64,000 bases of DNA, from the NCBI GenBank assembly GCA_003153935.1, contig PMCA01000017.1, forward strand, positions 83,390 to 147,389, read 5' to 3'. The notes under the pieces are model-generated. The model saw nothing but the letters and a program-made list of their open reading frames with translations. It made no database searches and was not told where the DNA came from. How positions within the stretch are numbered: position 1 is the first letter of the stretch; each line of letters begins with the position of its first letter. The position numbers and the translations under genes were made by a program. This DNA is from Elusimicrobiota bacterium (lineage in GTDB: Bacteria > CAYTYR01 > UBA6262). This document shows positions 17,801-26,224 of the stretch, piece after piece.

Positions 17801-18250
17801 ATGAATAACAATGGCATTAGACCGATCGAGATACTGTTAGTGGAAGACAGTCCCGCGGACGTGCGCCTGACCCAGGAGGCGTTAAAAGAAGAAAAGTTCC
17901 ACGTGAACCTGAGCGTGGTCAATGACGGGGTTGAAGCGATGGAGTTTTTACTCAGGCAGGGTAATTATGAAAAAGCGGTAAGGCCGGATCTTATACTCTT
18001 GGACCTGAACCTGCCGCGGAAAGACGGCAAGGAAGTTCTTAAGGAAATTAAAAACGACGAGAACCTGAAAACCATCCCCGTGGTCATACTGACCATTTCC
18101 AAGGCGGAAGAGGACATATTCAAAACTTACAATCTGCACGCGAATTGCTATATCACGAAACCCCTGGACCTGAACCAGTTCGCCAGGGTGGTCAAATCCA
18201 TAAAGGAGTTCTGGTTGACCATTGTCAAACTGCCGCCGAACGCCAGATAA
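17801..18250 (+). CDS. Rcp1-type single-domain response regulator
   Basis: A 149-aa stand-alone receiver. The acidic pocket is in LLVEDSPAD, the phosphoacceptor D68 is in [11 protein letters not shown] and the conserved lysine is in ITKPLD. The long insertion after DGVEAMEFL and the C-terminal [11 protein letters not shown] are typical of Rcp1, the response regulator paired with phytochrome-class kinases. It has no output domain, so it probably acts as a phosphate shuttle or through protein contacts. It lies 12 nt after the kinase gene, with a GGGAGGAAA ribosome site. Confidence 0.92.
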   Translation: MNNNGIRPIEILLVEDSPADVRLTQEALKEEKFHVNLSVVNDGVEAMEFLLRQGNYEKAVRPDLILLDLNLPRKDGKEVLKEIKNDENLKTIPVVILTISKAEEDIFKTYNLHANCYITKPLDLNQFARVVKSIKEFWLTIVKLPPNAR

Positions 18251-18264
18251 AGGTTGTCACCAAT

Positions 18265-19773
18265 ATGACCAGAGAAAACAAAAAATTAAATGTGCTGATC
18301 GTGGAAGACAATGAAGCTGATTTCCGCCTGGTGCTTGAATATCTGAAGGAGATCGGGTCCTCTTCTTTTGAGTTTCTGCATGCCCGGGACCTGGACAGCG
18401 CGGTGAAAGCGGTCAAAGAATTTAAGTTTGATGCGACGCTGCTGGACCTGGGGCTCCCTGACAGCCAGGGCCTGGCTACGGTAAAAGAGATGTGCAAGAA
18501 CGCGCCGGACCTGGCCTTGATAGTTTTGACCGGACTGGATGATAAAAACCTGGGCATTGAATCGCTAAAGAAGGGCGCCCAGGACTACCTGGTAAAAGGA
18601 AATGCGCGCGGCGAACTATTAGAGAAAAGCATAAACTATGCCATTGAACGCAAGTCGGCGGAAAAAGAAGTCAGGGAAACCAACCAGCGTGTAAGCGCCG
18701 TGCTGGAAAGCATCTCCGATGGCTTTGCTTCCTGGGACCGCGATTGGAATTATACCTATATAAATGGCACGGCGGAACACCTGCTGGGCCGCACCCGCGA
18801 AGAGTTACTGGGACAGGATGCGCGGGAATTGCTGCTGGGGGATAATAAGAACTTCAGGGCCCGTTACGAGCAGGCGATGAATGACCAGGTACCCGTCCAC
18901 TTTGAGGAATACTATCCGCCGCTGTCTATCTGGCTGGAAGTGCGGGCTTTCCCGTCACCGGAAGGCATGTCGGTATTCTTCCGCGATATCACGAAGCGCC
19001 GCAAGGCGGACGAAGTCCTGAAACGCGATAAAGAGAGCCTGGAAAAATTAGTAAAGGAACGGACTCAAGAACTGGTGACTACCCAGATGGAAATGGAAAA
19101 AGCCAAACGCCTTTCCGATATCGGAACGCTGGCTTCCACAGTGGCCCATGAGCTGCGCAATCCTTTAGCCGCCATAAGCATGGCAGCGGCTAATATAAAC
19201 CGGAAAGCGCAGAACCCGGACGACCTGAAACGACATCTGGAAACTATCAATAAAAAGGTAACGGAGAGCGACCAAATAATCAACAACCTGTTATTTTACT
19301 CGCGGCTAAAATCGCCGCATTATGAACAGGTGAATATCTATAATATTATCCAGGAAAGTATTGGCCAGATCAAGGCACGCGGCGAACAGCGGGTAAGCGT
19401 AGCTGATAGGACTAAACCATTGCAGGATATTCTGATAGAAGCCGATTCCCTGCAGATGGCGGAAATATTCAATAATGTGCTCAATAATGCTTGCGACGCG
19501 ATTCCCCCGTCTACAGGAAAAATTGAAATTACCGGCACGCTGGAAGAAGGAGCGATCAAGATCGTGATCAAGGATAACGGAGCCGGGATCAAGCCAGATG
19601 ATATGGATAAAGTATTTGACCCGTTTTTCACTACCAAGTCTAAGGGGACCGGATTAGGCCTGTCAGTTTGCCTGCAGATCATTAATCTGCACGAGGGTAA
19701 GATAGAGCTACAAAGCAAGGAAGGCGAGGGTACAACCGTTACGATCACGCTGCCCAGGCATAAGCGATCCTAA
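18265..19773 (+). CDS. Hybrid REC-PAS-histidine kinase
   Basis: A soluble 502-aa protein: receiver (about 8-122, phosphoacceptor D61 in LLDLGLPDSQG), PAS domain (about 145-255), a coiled coil, HisKA with H295 in VAHELRNPLAA, and HATPase_c with NNVLNNACDAI and GTGLGLSVC. The ATG at 18265 is chosen because it precedes the receiver and lies just after the previous stop with AAGG upstream; a longer open frame from 18145 would overlap the Rcp1 gene. Domain order suggests its kinase is gated by phosphorylation from the upstream kinase. No DNA-binding output is encoded in the cluster. Confidence 0.88.
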   Translation: MTRENKKLNVLIVEDNEADFRLVLEYLKEIGSSSFEFLHARDLDSAVKAVKEFKFDATLLDLGLPDSQGLATVKEMCKNAPDLALIVLTGLDDKNLGIESLKKGAQDYLVKGNARGELLEKSINYAIERKSAEKEVRETNQRVSAVLESISDGFASWDRDWNYTYINGTAEHLLGRTREELLGQDARELLLGDNKNFRARYEQAMNDQVPVHFEEYYPPLSIWLEVRAFPSPEGMSVFFRDITKRRKADEVLKRDKESLEKLVKERTQELVTTQMEMEKAKRLSDIGTLASTVAHELRNPLAAISMAAANINRKAQNPDDLKRHLETINKKVTESDQIINNLLFYSRLKSPHYEQVNIYNIIQESIGQIKARGEQRVSVADRTKPLQDILIEADSLQMAEIFNNVLNNACDAIPPSTGKIEITGTLEEGAIKIVIKDNGAGIKPDDMDKVFDPFFTTKSKGTGLGLSVCLQIINLHEGKIELQSKEGEGTTVTITLPRHKRS

Positions 19774-20090
19774 AATGCTATATAGCCGGAGGCTTTTTCC
19801 AAGCGCAGGCCCAGCCGGCCCAGTTGCAGAATAGAATTGATCGTTCCGCCATGTTGGCGGTTCTCCATGATCCGCTCCACCGTCACATACCCGAATCCGG
19901 GGACCCGTAATAGTTGTTCCTTCCCGGCCTGGTTTACATTCACCGGGAAATATTCCGGATGCCGTAGGGCCCACGATTCCTTGGGATCCCGGCCGATATC
20001 CAAATTCCCCTTTTTATCGAACGGTATCTATTCTTCCTGAAACCCGTATTTCCTGATCAGCCAATCTACCTGGTACAAACGTACACGCTA
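19770..20090 (-). pseudogene. 3' remnant of a radical SAM DNA-modification/repair protein (rSAM_link_UDG type)
   Basis: Read on the minus strand from about 20087 to 19770, the frame gives RLYQVDWLIRKYGF, an in-frame TAG at 20028-20030, then IPFDKKGNLDIGRDP, WALRHPEYFPVNVNQAG and LLRVPGFGYVTVERIMENR. This matches in order the C-terminal helix-hairpin-helix tail of the radical SAM family often linked to uracil-DNA glycosylase. A second TAG (20088-20090) lies upstream, and no radical SAM cysteine motif or further similarity is found beyond it. The gene has lost its 5' two thirds and is not functional. Its end overlaps the stop of the convergent kinase gene. Confidence 0.82.
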
Positions 20091-20153
20091 TATGTTTGTC
20101 AACCTTTTTATCCCCAATGTAGATAATTGTCAGAAGAAAGGGGAGTTGGCCAA

Positions 20154-20182
20154 TTTACTTAGGAAAAATATTAAGGTAGAAT
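20154..20182 (+). promoter_or_regulatory. Candidate promoter for the secreted hypothetical protein
   Basis: TTTACT (20154-20159), a 17-nt spacer and TAGAAT (20177-20182) precede the gene at 20226. Both boxes match consensus at four or more positions, leaving a leader of about 37 nt that contains the AAAGGAGGAG ribosome site. Confidence 0.45.
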
Positions 20183-20225
20183 ATGATCAGGTTTCAACTA
20201 ATCCATCCAGACAAAAGGAGGAGTT

Positions 20226-20705
20226 ATGAAGATTAAGATAACGTTGTTATGGCTTTTGCTGATGATGACGAATATAGGTATTTATCCTGCCCTGGCACAA
20301 GCGACGGCCGGTACCCAGGTAACAGGAGCACCTTCGCCGCAAGGAAATGCTTTTAGTGGGATTTCCACTTGGAACACAATCGCTGCAAACCCAACCCAAA
20401 GAGTTCTAATAATACCAGGGGCGCCAAATCCCGCGGTAAACGATATGCAACAAATGAATGGGGATTATCAGCGCATACTGCACGAGCAGCAAATAGACAG
20501 CAATAGAATTTCAAATAAACAACCCAGCTCTCAAATTGTACCAGTCCCCACCGGTGTCGACCAGAAACAAATCGAAGACAAGCAAAACCGTGAACACCGC
20601 GCTTTTGATAAACAAACACAAAGTGAGAGTAAGCCTTTGCAGGATGGGCAGAATTATGACAAGAATCCGAGTCAGTTAGGCGAGGGTGCAAATAAGGATA
20701 AATAA
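20226..20705 (+). CDS. Secreted hydrophilic hypothetical protein
   Basis: A 159-aa protein with a classical signal peptide (KIKITLLWLLLMMTNIGIY, cleavage likely after PALA) and a mature part rich in Gln, Asn, Ser, Pro and Lys with no recognisable fold. The very strong AAAGGAGGAG site and its own promoter support expression. It is visibly more AT-rich than its neighbours and stands alone between a decayed gene and a convergent dioxygenase gene, which suggests an acquired or fast-evolving gene. It is predicted disordered and periplasmic or secreted. No function can be assigned. Confidence 0.7.
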   Translation: MKIKITLLWLLLMMTNIGIYPALAQATAGTQVTGAPSPQGNAFSGISTWNTIAANPTQRVLIIPGAPNPAVNDMQQMNGDYQRILHEQQIDSNRISNKQPSSQIVPVPTGVDQKQIEDKQNREHRAFDKQTQSESKPLQDGQNYDKNPSQLGEGANKDK

Positions 20706-20721
20706 AGACATTAAAGAAGTA

Positions 20722-21525
20722 TTAGAGATTTAATTTCTTGTCCCAGAATACCACGCACCTCATACCGACAGAGCCGTAGACGATCTTTTCATTGAAGAAC
20801 TGCGGCAGTTCCTTGCCGGCGGCACCGAGCACATACAAAAGCGGGAGATAATGTTCGTTGGTTGGTAAAGCAAAATCGGCGGTCTCTATCTGCCGGTAGC
20901 TTATCAGCAGGGCATTATCTTTTCTTTCCAGCGCTTCTTTGACCTTTAGGTCGAAATCCGCTGCCCAGGGGTATGATTGTTCGGTACTTAGCAGCATCAG
21001 GTTATGGACAATATTGCCGCTGCCCATTATTAAAACCCCGTCCCGTCTTAACTCCTGCAGTTCCTTGCCTATCTGCACGTGTTTTTCCAGGGGGAGATTC
21101 TGATCCAGGCTCAGCTGTACCACCGGTATGATCGCTCCCGGGTACATGTTGGCCAATACCGACCAGGTCCCATGGTCCAAACCCCATTCATAATCCAACT
21201 CTACCGGCACGGTCTTGACCAGTTCCTTTATCTGCTCGGCAAATTTACGGTCGCCGGGGGCTTTGTACTGAAATTTATAATAGTCGTCGGGAAAACCGAA
21301 AAAATCATGTATAGTGCGAGGATTTTCGCGGGCGGTCACGCCGGTGCCAGTCTGGCGCCAATGCGCAGAGGTGGTCCAGTGCGCCGATACGCAGAGGATC
21401 GCTTTGGGTTTGGGGATCGCCTTGGCCAGGTTCTTCCATCCGTCGCTGAATTCATTTTTCTCAAAAGCGTTCTCCGGTGAACCGTGACCAATAAAAACTA
21501 CCGGCATCTGTTCAATTAGAGCCAT
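20722..21525 (-). CDS. LigB-family extradiol dioxygenase (YgiD, 4,5-DOPA dioxygenase-like)
   Basis: A 267-aa member of the class III extradiol dioxygenases closest to YgiD/DODA, which open the ring of catechols such as L-DOPA. Family features visible are FIGHGSPENAF at the N-terminus, the metal-site segment VSAHWTT, the GLDHGTWS motif with the catalytic histidine, MGSGNIVHNL and the late PTNEHYLPLLYVLGA. The ATG at 21525 has AAAGGAG upstream, favouring it over a GTG at 21531. It is transcribed alone, convergent to the secreted protein gene and divergent from the tolC-like gene. The natural substrate is unknown. Confidence 0.9.
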   Translation of the reverse strand: MALIEQMPVVFIGHGSPENAFEKNEFSDGWKNLAKAIPKPKAILCVSAHWTTSAHWRQTGTGVTARENPRTIHDFFGFPDDYYKFQYKAPGDRKFAEQIKELVKTVPVELDYEWGLDHGTWSVLANMYPGAIIPVVQLSLDQNLPLEKHVQIGKELQELRRDGVLIMGSGNIVHNLMLLSTEQSYPWAADFDLKVKEALERKDNALLISYRQIETADFALPTNEHYLPLLYVLGAAGKELPQFFNEKIVYGSVGMRCVVFWDKKLNL

Positions 21526-21542
21526 GGGCACTCCTTTATTTT

Positions 21543-21572
21543 ACTATAATTTAACTTGCTTAATTAATTCAA
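21543..21572 (-). promoter_or_regulatory. Candidate promoter for the dioxygenase gene
   Basis: On the minus strand TTGAAT (21572-21567), an 18-nt spacer and TATAGT (21548-21543). The spacer and -35 box lie in an AT-rich partial palindrome (CTTG, TTAATTAA, CAAG) that could be an operator. The leader before the ATG would be only about 11 nt but still holds the AAAGGAG site. Confidence 0.45.
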
Positions 21573-21735
21573 GCATAATATAAATTTAGTTGGCACGCAA
21601 GGTGCTGTTTCCGCTTTTTACTGACCTTTTATTCCTTGCCAGCAGCCGGTAATTCTGGTAGGATAAATGAAACTTTTAGCAATTTGTTATTGTCTAAAAT
21701 ATTGATAAGAAAATTGAAAGGGGAAATACCGGAAT

Positions 21736-22989
21736 ATGAAAAAACACGCTAAAATATTTTTTATGGCGGTAGTAATAAGCCTGGGTTTGTCAGCGGCGGT
21801 TAGCGCCCAGGCAGTTGAACCGGCGGCGCTGACCCTGGCGCAGTGCCAGGCTTTGGCGGCGCAAAAAAACAGTGACTTGAAGATCCAGGCGGAAAAACGC
21901 TACCAGGCTGAGCAACAGCTAAAGCAAGCCCAGGGTGATATGATGCCGGATATAAGATATGAATTATCCCAGAGCCGGCAGAACTCCATTAGCGATACGC
22001 CGAAATATACCACTTCTAAATTTACCTTGAGCCAGCCGTTGTTCTACGGGTTCAAAAAGGTAAAAACCGTGTCCTTGTCCAAGTCAGCGGTCAAGCAGCA
22101 AGAGTTGCTGTACGAAGCGGCCCAGCGCAATCTCAAGGCGGATGTATCAACGGCGTTTTACACCTTGGTCCAGGTTGAAACAGACCTGAAAGACATACAG
22201 GATTCCCATGATTTGCTGCAAAACAGGTTAAAAGAGTTAGATGACCGGGTCCAGCTCGGAAAATCCCGCGAAAGCGAAGTTCTGGTGGTGCAATCCCAGC
22301 TGGGGGTGCTGCTGGCCCAGGAAGAGAGCGCTGAAAATGACCGCCAGGCGGCTTTGGAAACTCTAGCTTTCCTGACCGGTCTTAAAGCGGAAGATTTAAC
22401 AGTAACCGATGACAATGCGGCGTTAGGTAACATGGACCCAGTTGAGAAGTACCTGGAAGCGGCCAAGAATCGTCCTGACCTGGAAGCCTTGCGACAGGAA
22501 ATTGTGACTCAAAACTATCAGGTGAAGATAGCCAGGGGCGATTACTGGCCGGCGGTTGATTTAGACACCAATTGGTTCACCGGTAACAGCGACCGGCCGG
22601 AGAACGTTACCTGGCAAGCCGCGGTTTCTCTTGATTTTCCCCTATTCCAGGGCGGCATCACCCAGGCCCGGGTCAACGGTGAACTGTCGCGCCTGCGTGA
22701 GGCCAACGAAATCCTGGTGTTGCTGACCGACCAGGTGAATACCGATATCAGGAAACTTTACAAAGCGCTGCTTTCCTCTATCGCCCAGGTAGAAACGTTG
22801 AAAGACGCCTATGCCAAAGCGAACAAAAGTTATCAGTTGCAGCTTAAAGATTACCGTTACGGCCTGGTAAATAACCTGGATGTTTTGCAGTCCCTGACCA
22901 CTCTGCTCGACGGTAAGCGCAGCCTGGACCGGGCACTGATGCAGGTAAAAATAAATAAGGCTTTGCTGGATATTGCCGCGATGCAGTAG
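21736..22989 (+). CDS. TolC-family outer-membrane efflux channel
   Basis: A 417-aa outer-membrane factor. It has a signal peptide ending near VSAQA, then the duplicated TolC pattern of long amphipathic helices (first half LTLAQCQALAAQKN, second half from about residue 220) with beta segments such as FTLSQPLFYGF and VSLDFPLFQGG. It would form the trimeric duct through periplasm and outer membrane for export. The next gene encodes the RND pump, with 16 nt between them. No periplasmic adaptor (AcrA/MFP) is encoded in this pair. Confidence 0.9.
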   Translation: MKKHAKIFFMAVVISLGLSAAVSAQAVEPAALTLAQCQALAAQKNSDLKIQAEKRYQAEQQLKQAQGDMMPDIRYELSQSRQNSISDTPKYTTSKFTLSQPLFYGFKKVKTVSLSKSAVKQQELLYEAAQRNLKADVSTAFYTLVQVETDLKDIQDSHDLLQNRLKELDDRVQLGKSRESEVLVVQSQLGVLLAQEESAENDRQAALETLAFLTGLKAEDLTVTDDNAALGNMDPVEKYLEAAKNRPDLEALRQEIVTQNYQVKIARGDYWPAVDLDTNWFTGNSDRPENVTWQAAVSLDFPLFQGGITQARVNGELSRLREANEILVLLTDQVNTDIRKLYKALLSSIAQVETLKDAYAKANKSYQLQLKDYRYGLVNNLDVLQSLTTLLDGKRSLDRALMQVKINKALLDIAAMQ

Positions 22990-23005
22990 ACTCATAGGAG
23001 GAATA

Positions 23006-26000
23006 ATGTCCCTTTCCGATACATCAATAAAAAATCCCGTTCTGGCCTGGATGATCGTCATCGGCGTTATCGTCTTCGGCTTGATCGCTTTTAGCCGTCT
23101 GGGCGTGAGCCAGCTGCCCGACGTTGATTTCCCGGTGCTTTCCATTTCCGCCGACTGGCAGGGCGCCGCCCCGGAAGTGATGGAAACCGAAGTGACCGAT
23201 ACCATCGAGGGCGCCATCATGGGCATACAGGGAGTACAGGAGGTCATGTCCACCTCGCGCCAGGGCAGCTGCGATATTTCCGTCCAATTTGACCTGAACA
23301 AGAATGTTGATGTGGCCTTGCAGGAAGTACAAAGCGCTATCGCCCGGGCCGCGCATTCCTTGCCTGCGGATCTGGATCCCCCGGTGATCAGGAAAAGCAA
23401 TCCGGAGGACCAGCCGATCATCTGGCTTACTCTTTCCGGTGACCGCGAGCTGAAATACCTGATGAAATATACCAGGGATGAGATTGTAGATAAATTGACG
23501 ACCGTACCGGGTGTAAGCGACGTGATGATGGGAGGATACGTTGAACCCAATCTCCGCGTTTGGCTGAATGCCGATAAAATGGAAAAATATGAAATGACGG
23601 TGGATGATGTGACCTCTGCCATAGAAGCGGGCCACGCCGAGGTCCCGGCCGGATATATCGATACCGGCAATAACGAGATGAATGTGCGGGTGACCGGAGA
23701 AGCGGCTTCTCTTAAGGAATTCAGCTCCATAATCATCCCGGCCCGTAAGGGCGGATCGCCATTATGGAAAAAATTCACCATCGGCGATGTGGCCCAGGTA
23801 GAAGACGGCCTGGACAATGTACGCCGTATCTCCCGCTCCAATGGTCAGCTTACTATCGGTTTGGGCGTTAAGAAGCAGCGGGGTACCAACGCTGTGCAAG
23901 TGGCGCACGCGGTGAAGGCCAGGCTGGTGGAACTGCAAAAAACCCTGCCTGAAGGCATGCAGCTGGGGATTCGCTTTGACACTACCAAGTTCATCGAGCA
24001 GTCCATCGGCGAAATGAATTTTGTGATGATCCTTTCGGTGATCCTGACGGCGCTGGTCTGCTGGCTGTTCCTCGGGTCCTTAAGTTCCGCGTTTAATGTA
24101 TTTTTGACGATACCGTTATCCATCTGCGGCTCGTTCTTCGTGATCTATATATTGGGATTCACCCTGAACGCTTTCACCCTGTTAGGATTATCCCTGGTCA
24201 TTGGTATCGTGGTTGATGACGCCATCATGATGCTGGAGAATATCGTCCGGCACCGCGAGGAAGGGGAACCAAGGGTGCGCGCGGCCATAAAAGGGGCGCG
24301 GGAAATAACCTTCGCCGCCATCGCCGCTTCTGTGGCCATTTTGGCCATATTCCTGCCGGTTATTTTTATGCAAGGCGTTATAGGTAAATATTTCCTGCAG
24401 TTCGGCGTAACCATTTCCGTGGCCGTTATGATCTCATTGCTGGGAGCTTTAACCCTAACGCCGATGTTCTCTTCCAAGTTCCTGAAATCAGGGCACACTT
24501 CCGGTATCGGTAAATTGATGGACAGGTTCATGCTGTGGTTGAAAAAAGCTTATACCGGGGCTCTTGCCGTTTGTTTGGCCAACCGCTGGAAAGTAATAAT
24601 CGCGGCACTCATCATGTTCGCTTCGTCCCTGCTGCTCTTTACCAAGGTGAAAAAGGAATTCGTCCCGCCGCAGGACATGGGTCTGCTGTCGGCCAGGGCG
24701 GACGACAAGATAGGTTCGTCTCTGGAATTTACCGATAATATGTTTAAACAGGTAGAAGCGGCGGTGGCGAAACGTCCTGAGGTGGACAGCTATTTAAGTA
24801 ATATCGGCGGCGACGTGGAGAATACCGGCAGTATTATGATGACCCTGAAGCCCAAGAAAGACAGGCCGGTAGACCCGCAGAAAAAACGTCCCCTGACCCA
24901 GCAGGAGCTGATGCCTCTGCTGCGCAAACAACTGAAGGAAATACCCGGAGTGGAAAAAGTGGTGGTCTCGGACCCGTCGCTGATGGGCTTTACCGCCCGC
25001 CGCGGTTTCCCGGTGGAATTCACGTTGAACGGGAGTGACTGGGATAAACTGGGTGAGGTCAGCGATCAGGTGGCGAAAGAAATGAAGGATAGCGGCTCGA
25101 TGGTGGATATAGATTCGGATTATGACACCGGGATGCCGGAGGTGCGCGTGGTGCCCGACCGGCAAAAGGCGGCTGAACGGGGAGTAAGCGTCCAAACCAT
25201 TGGCACCACTATTAACTCGTTGATCGGCGGCGTGAAAGTAGGCAAGTTCACTGAGGGTGGCCGGCGTTACGATATCCGTCTCCAATTAGTAGAAGCCGAA
25301 CGCGACAAAGTGGAAGATATCAACAAGATCTGGGTAAGGAACAATCGCGGTGAAGTTATCCGCCTGTCGGACGTGGTGGATGTAGTGCAGAAACCTTCTC
25401 TGCTTTCGATAACCCGTAAGAACCGTGAGCGGGCGATACGCATGTACGCCAACGTAGCTCCCGGCAGGTCGCAGGGAGAGGCTCTCCAGGCTGTGCAGGC
25501 TATAGGCAAGAAATTACCGGAAGGGTACAAGCTGGTTTTCACCGGTAGCGCCCAGACGTACCAGGATTCTTTCAGCAGCTTGTACATAGCCTTGATCCTG
25601 GGTATATTCGTGGCCTACATGGTGTTGGGCGTGCAGTTTAATAGCTTTATCCATCCTTTCACCGTGTTACTGGCTTTGCCCTTCAGCGTGTCCGGCGCGT
25701 TCCTGGCTCTATACCTGACCGGCCGATCCCTGAACATATACAGCGCCATCGGCATTATCCTGCTGATGGGTATTGTCAAAAAGAATTCGATCCTGCTGGT
25801 TGATTTTACTAACCAGCGGCGTGACAGCGGGATGGACGTAAAAGAAGCCTTATTGAACGCCTGTCCGCTGCGCTTGCGGCCGATCATCATGACCTCAGTG
25901 GCGACTATCGCCGCGGCCATACCGCCGGCATTGTCATTGGGCCCGGGAGCAGAAACGCGCGTACCCATGTCCGTGGTCATTATCGGCGGGGTGATCGTCT

Positions 26001-26116
26001 CGACCCTGTTAACGCTTTTCGTCGTGCCCTGCGCTTACAGCCTGCTGGCCAGGTTCGAAAGCCGCCAGCACCGCCAGGATGTCCACGAAGCACTGGAAGA
26101 ACTGTCTAAAAGCTAA
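23006..26116 (+). CDS. RND efflux transporter, AcrB/HAE1 family
   Basis: A 1036-aa proton-driven inner-membrane pump. It has the duplicated RND layout: one N-terminal membrane helix (NPVLAWMIVIGVIVFGLIAF), a large periplasmic loop, helices 2-7 with the proton-relay aspartates in VIGIVVDDAIMM (TM4), then the repeat with LLMGIVKKNSILLVDF. The ATG at 23006 has an AGGAGGA site at 22997-23002; an open frame from 22973 overlaps tolC and is not used. Probable substrates are hydrophobic or amphiphilic compounds, but specificity cannot be read. A strong terminator follows. Confidence 0.95.
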   Translation: MSLSDTSIKNPVLAWMIVIGVIVFGLIAFSRLGVSQLPDVDFPVLSISADWQGAAPEVMETEVTDTIEGAIMGIQGVQEVMSTSRQGSCDISVQFDLNKNVDVALQEVQSAIARAAHSLPADLDPPVIRKSNPEDQPIIWLTLSGDRELKYLMKYTRDEIVDKLTTVPGVSDVMMGGYVEPNLRVWLNADKMEKYEMTVDDVTSAIEAGHAEVPAGYIDTGNNEMNVRVTGEAASLKEFSSIIIPARKGGSPLWKKFTIGDVAQVEDGLDNVRRISRSNGQLTIGLGVKKQRGTNAVQVAHAVKARLVELQKTLPEGMQLGIRFDTTKFIEQSIGEMNFVMILSVILTALVCWLFLGSLSSAFNVFLTIPLSICGSFFVIYILGFTLNAFTLLGLSLVIGIVVDDAIMMLENIVRHREEGEPRVRAAIKGAREITFAAIAASVAILAIFLPVIFMQGVIGKYFLQFGVTISVAVMISLLGALTLTPMFSSKFLKSGHTSGIGKLMDRFMLWLKKAYTGALAVCLANRWKVIIAALIMFASSLLLFTKVKKEFVPPQDMGLLSARADDKIGSSLEFTDNMFKQVEAAVAKRPEVDSYLSNIGGDVENTGSIMMTLKPKKDRPVDPQKKRPLTQQELMPLLRKQLKEIPGVEKVVVSDPSLMGFTARRGFPVEFTLNGSDWDKLGEVSDQVAKEMKDSGSMVDIDSDYDTGMPEVRVVPDRQKAAERGVSVQTIGTTINSLIGGVKVGKFTEGGRRYDIRLQLVEAERDKVEDINKIWVRNNRGEVIRLSDVVDVVQKPSLLSITRKNRERAIRMYANVAPGRSQGEALQAVQAIGKKLPEGYKLVFTGSAQTYQDSFSSLYIALILGIFVAYMVLGVQFNSFIHPFTVLLALPFSVSGAFLALYLTGRSLNIYSAIGIILLMGIVKKNSILLVDFTNQRRDSGMDVKEALLNACPLRLRPIIMTSVATIAAAIPPALSLGPGAETRVPMSVVIIGGVIVSTLLTLFVVPCAYSLLARFESRQHRQDVHEALEELSKS

Positions 26117-26137
26117 AATTCCGGCAATTTAAGATAT

Positions 26138-26178
26138 AAGATCCCCTTAACGCGACCGCGTCAGGGGGATCTTTTTTT
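26138..26178 (+). terminator. Rho-independent terminator after the RND gene
   Basis: A long stem pairs AAGATCCCCTTAACGCG (26138-26154) with CGCGTCAGGGGGATCTT (26157-26173), with two mismatched or wobble positions and a minimal loop, followed by seven T residues. It isolates the efflux pair from the next gene. Confidence 0.9.
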
Positions 26179-26189
26179 CGCCATTTTAG

Positions 26190-26218
26190 TTGCAATAAGG
26201 GCGGGATTTCGTTATGAT
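26190..26218 (+). promoter_or_regulatory. Candidate promoter placed at the start codon of the DHH-CBS-CCA gene
   Basis: TTGCAA (26190-26195), a 17-nt spacer and TATGAT (26213-26218). The expected transcription start, 6-7 nt after the -10 box, coincides with the A of the ATG at 26225. No Shine-Dalgarno sequence is present, so the message is probably leaderless. Confidence 0.5.
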
Positions 26219-26224
26219 AAGAAC

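Noticed and set aside
20028-20090. In-frame TAG codons read through as pyrrolysine or by a recoded genetic code
   Set aside because: The similarity stops at the second TAG, no pyl genes are seen, and all other genes in the window end normally at TAG, TAA or TGA.
21541-21600. The CTTG-TTAATTAA-CAAG sequence as a firm operator
   Set aside because: The arms are only 4 nt and the centre is off by one base; AT-rich promoter composition alone could give it.
22642-23841. A 399-codon open frame antisense to the tolC and RND genes
   Set aside because: It lies opposite two strongly conserved genes, shows no recognisable domain and has shadow-type composition.
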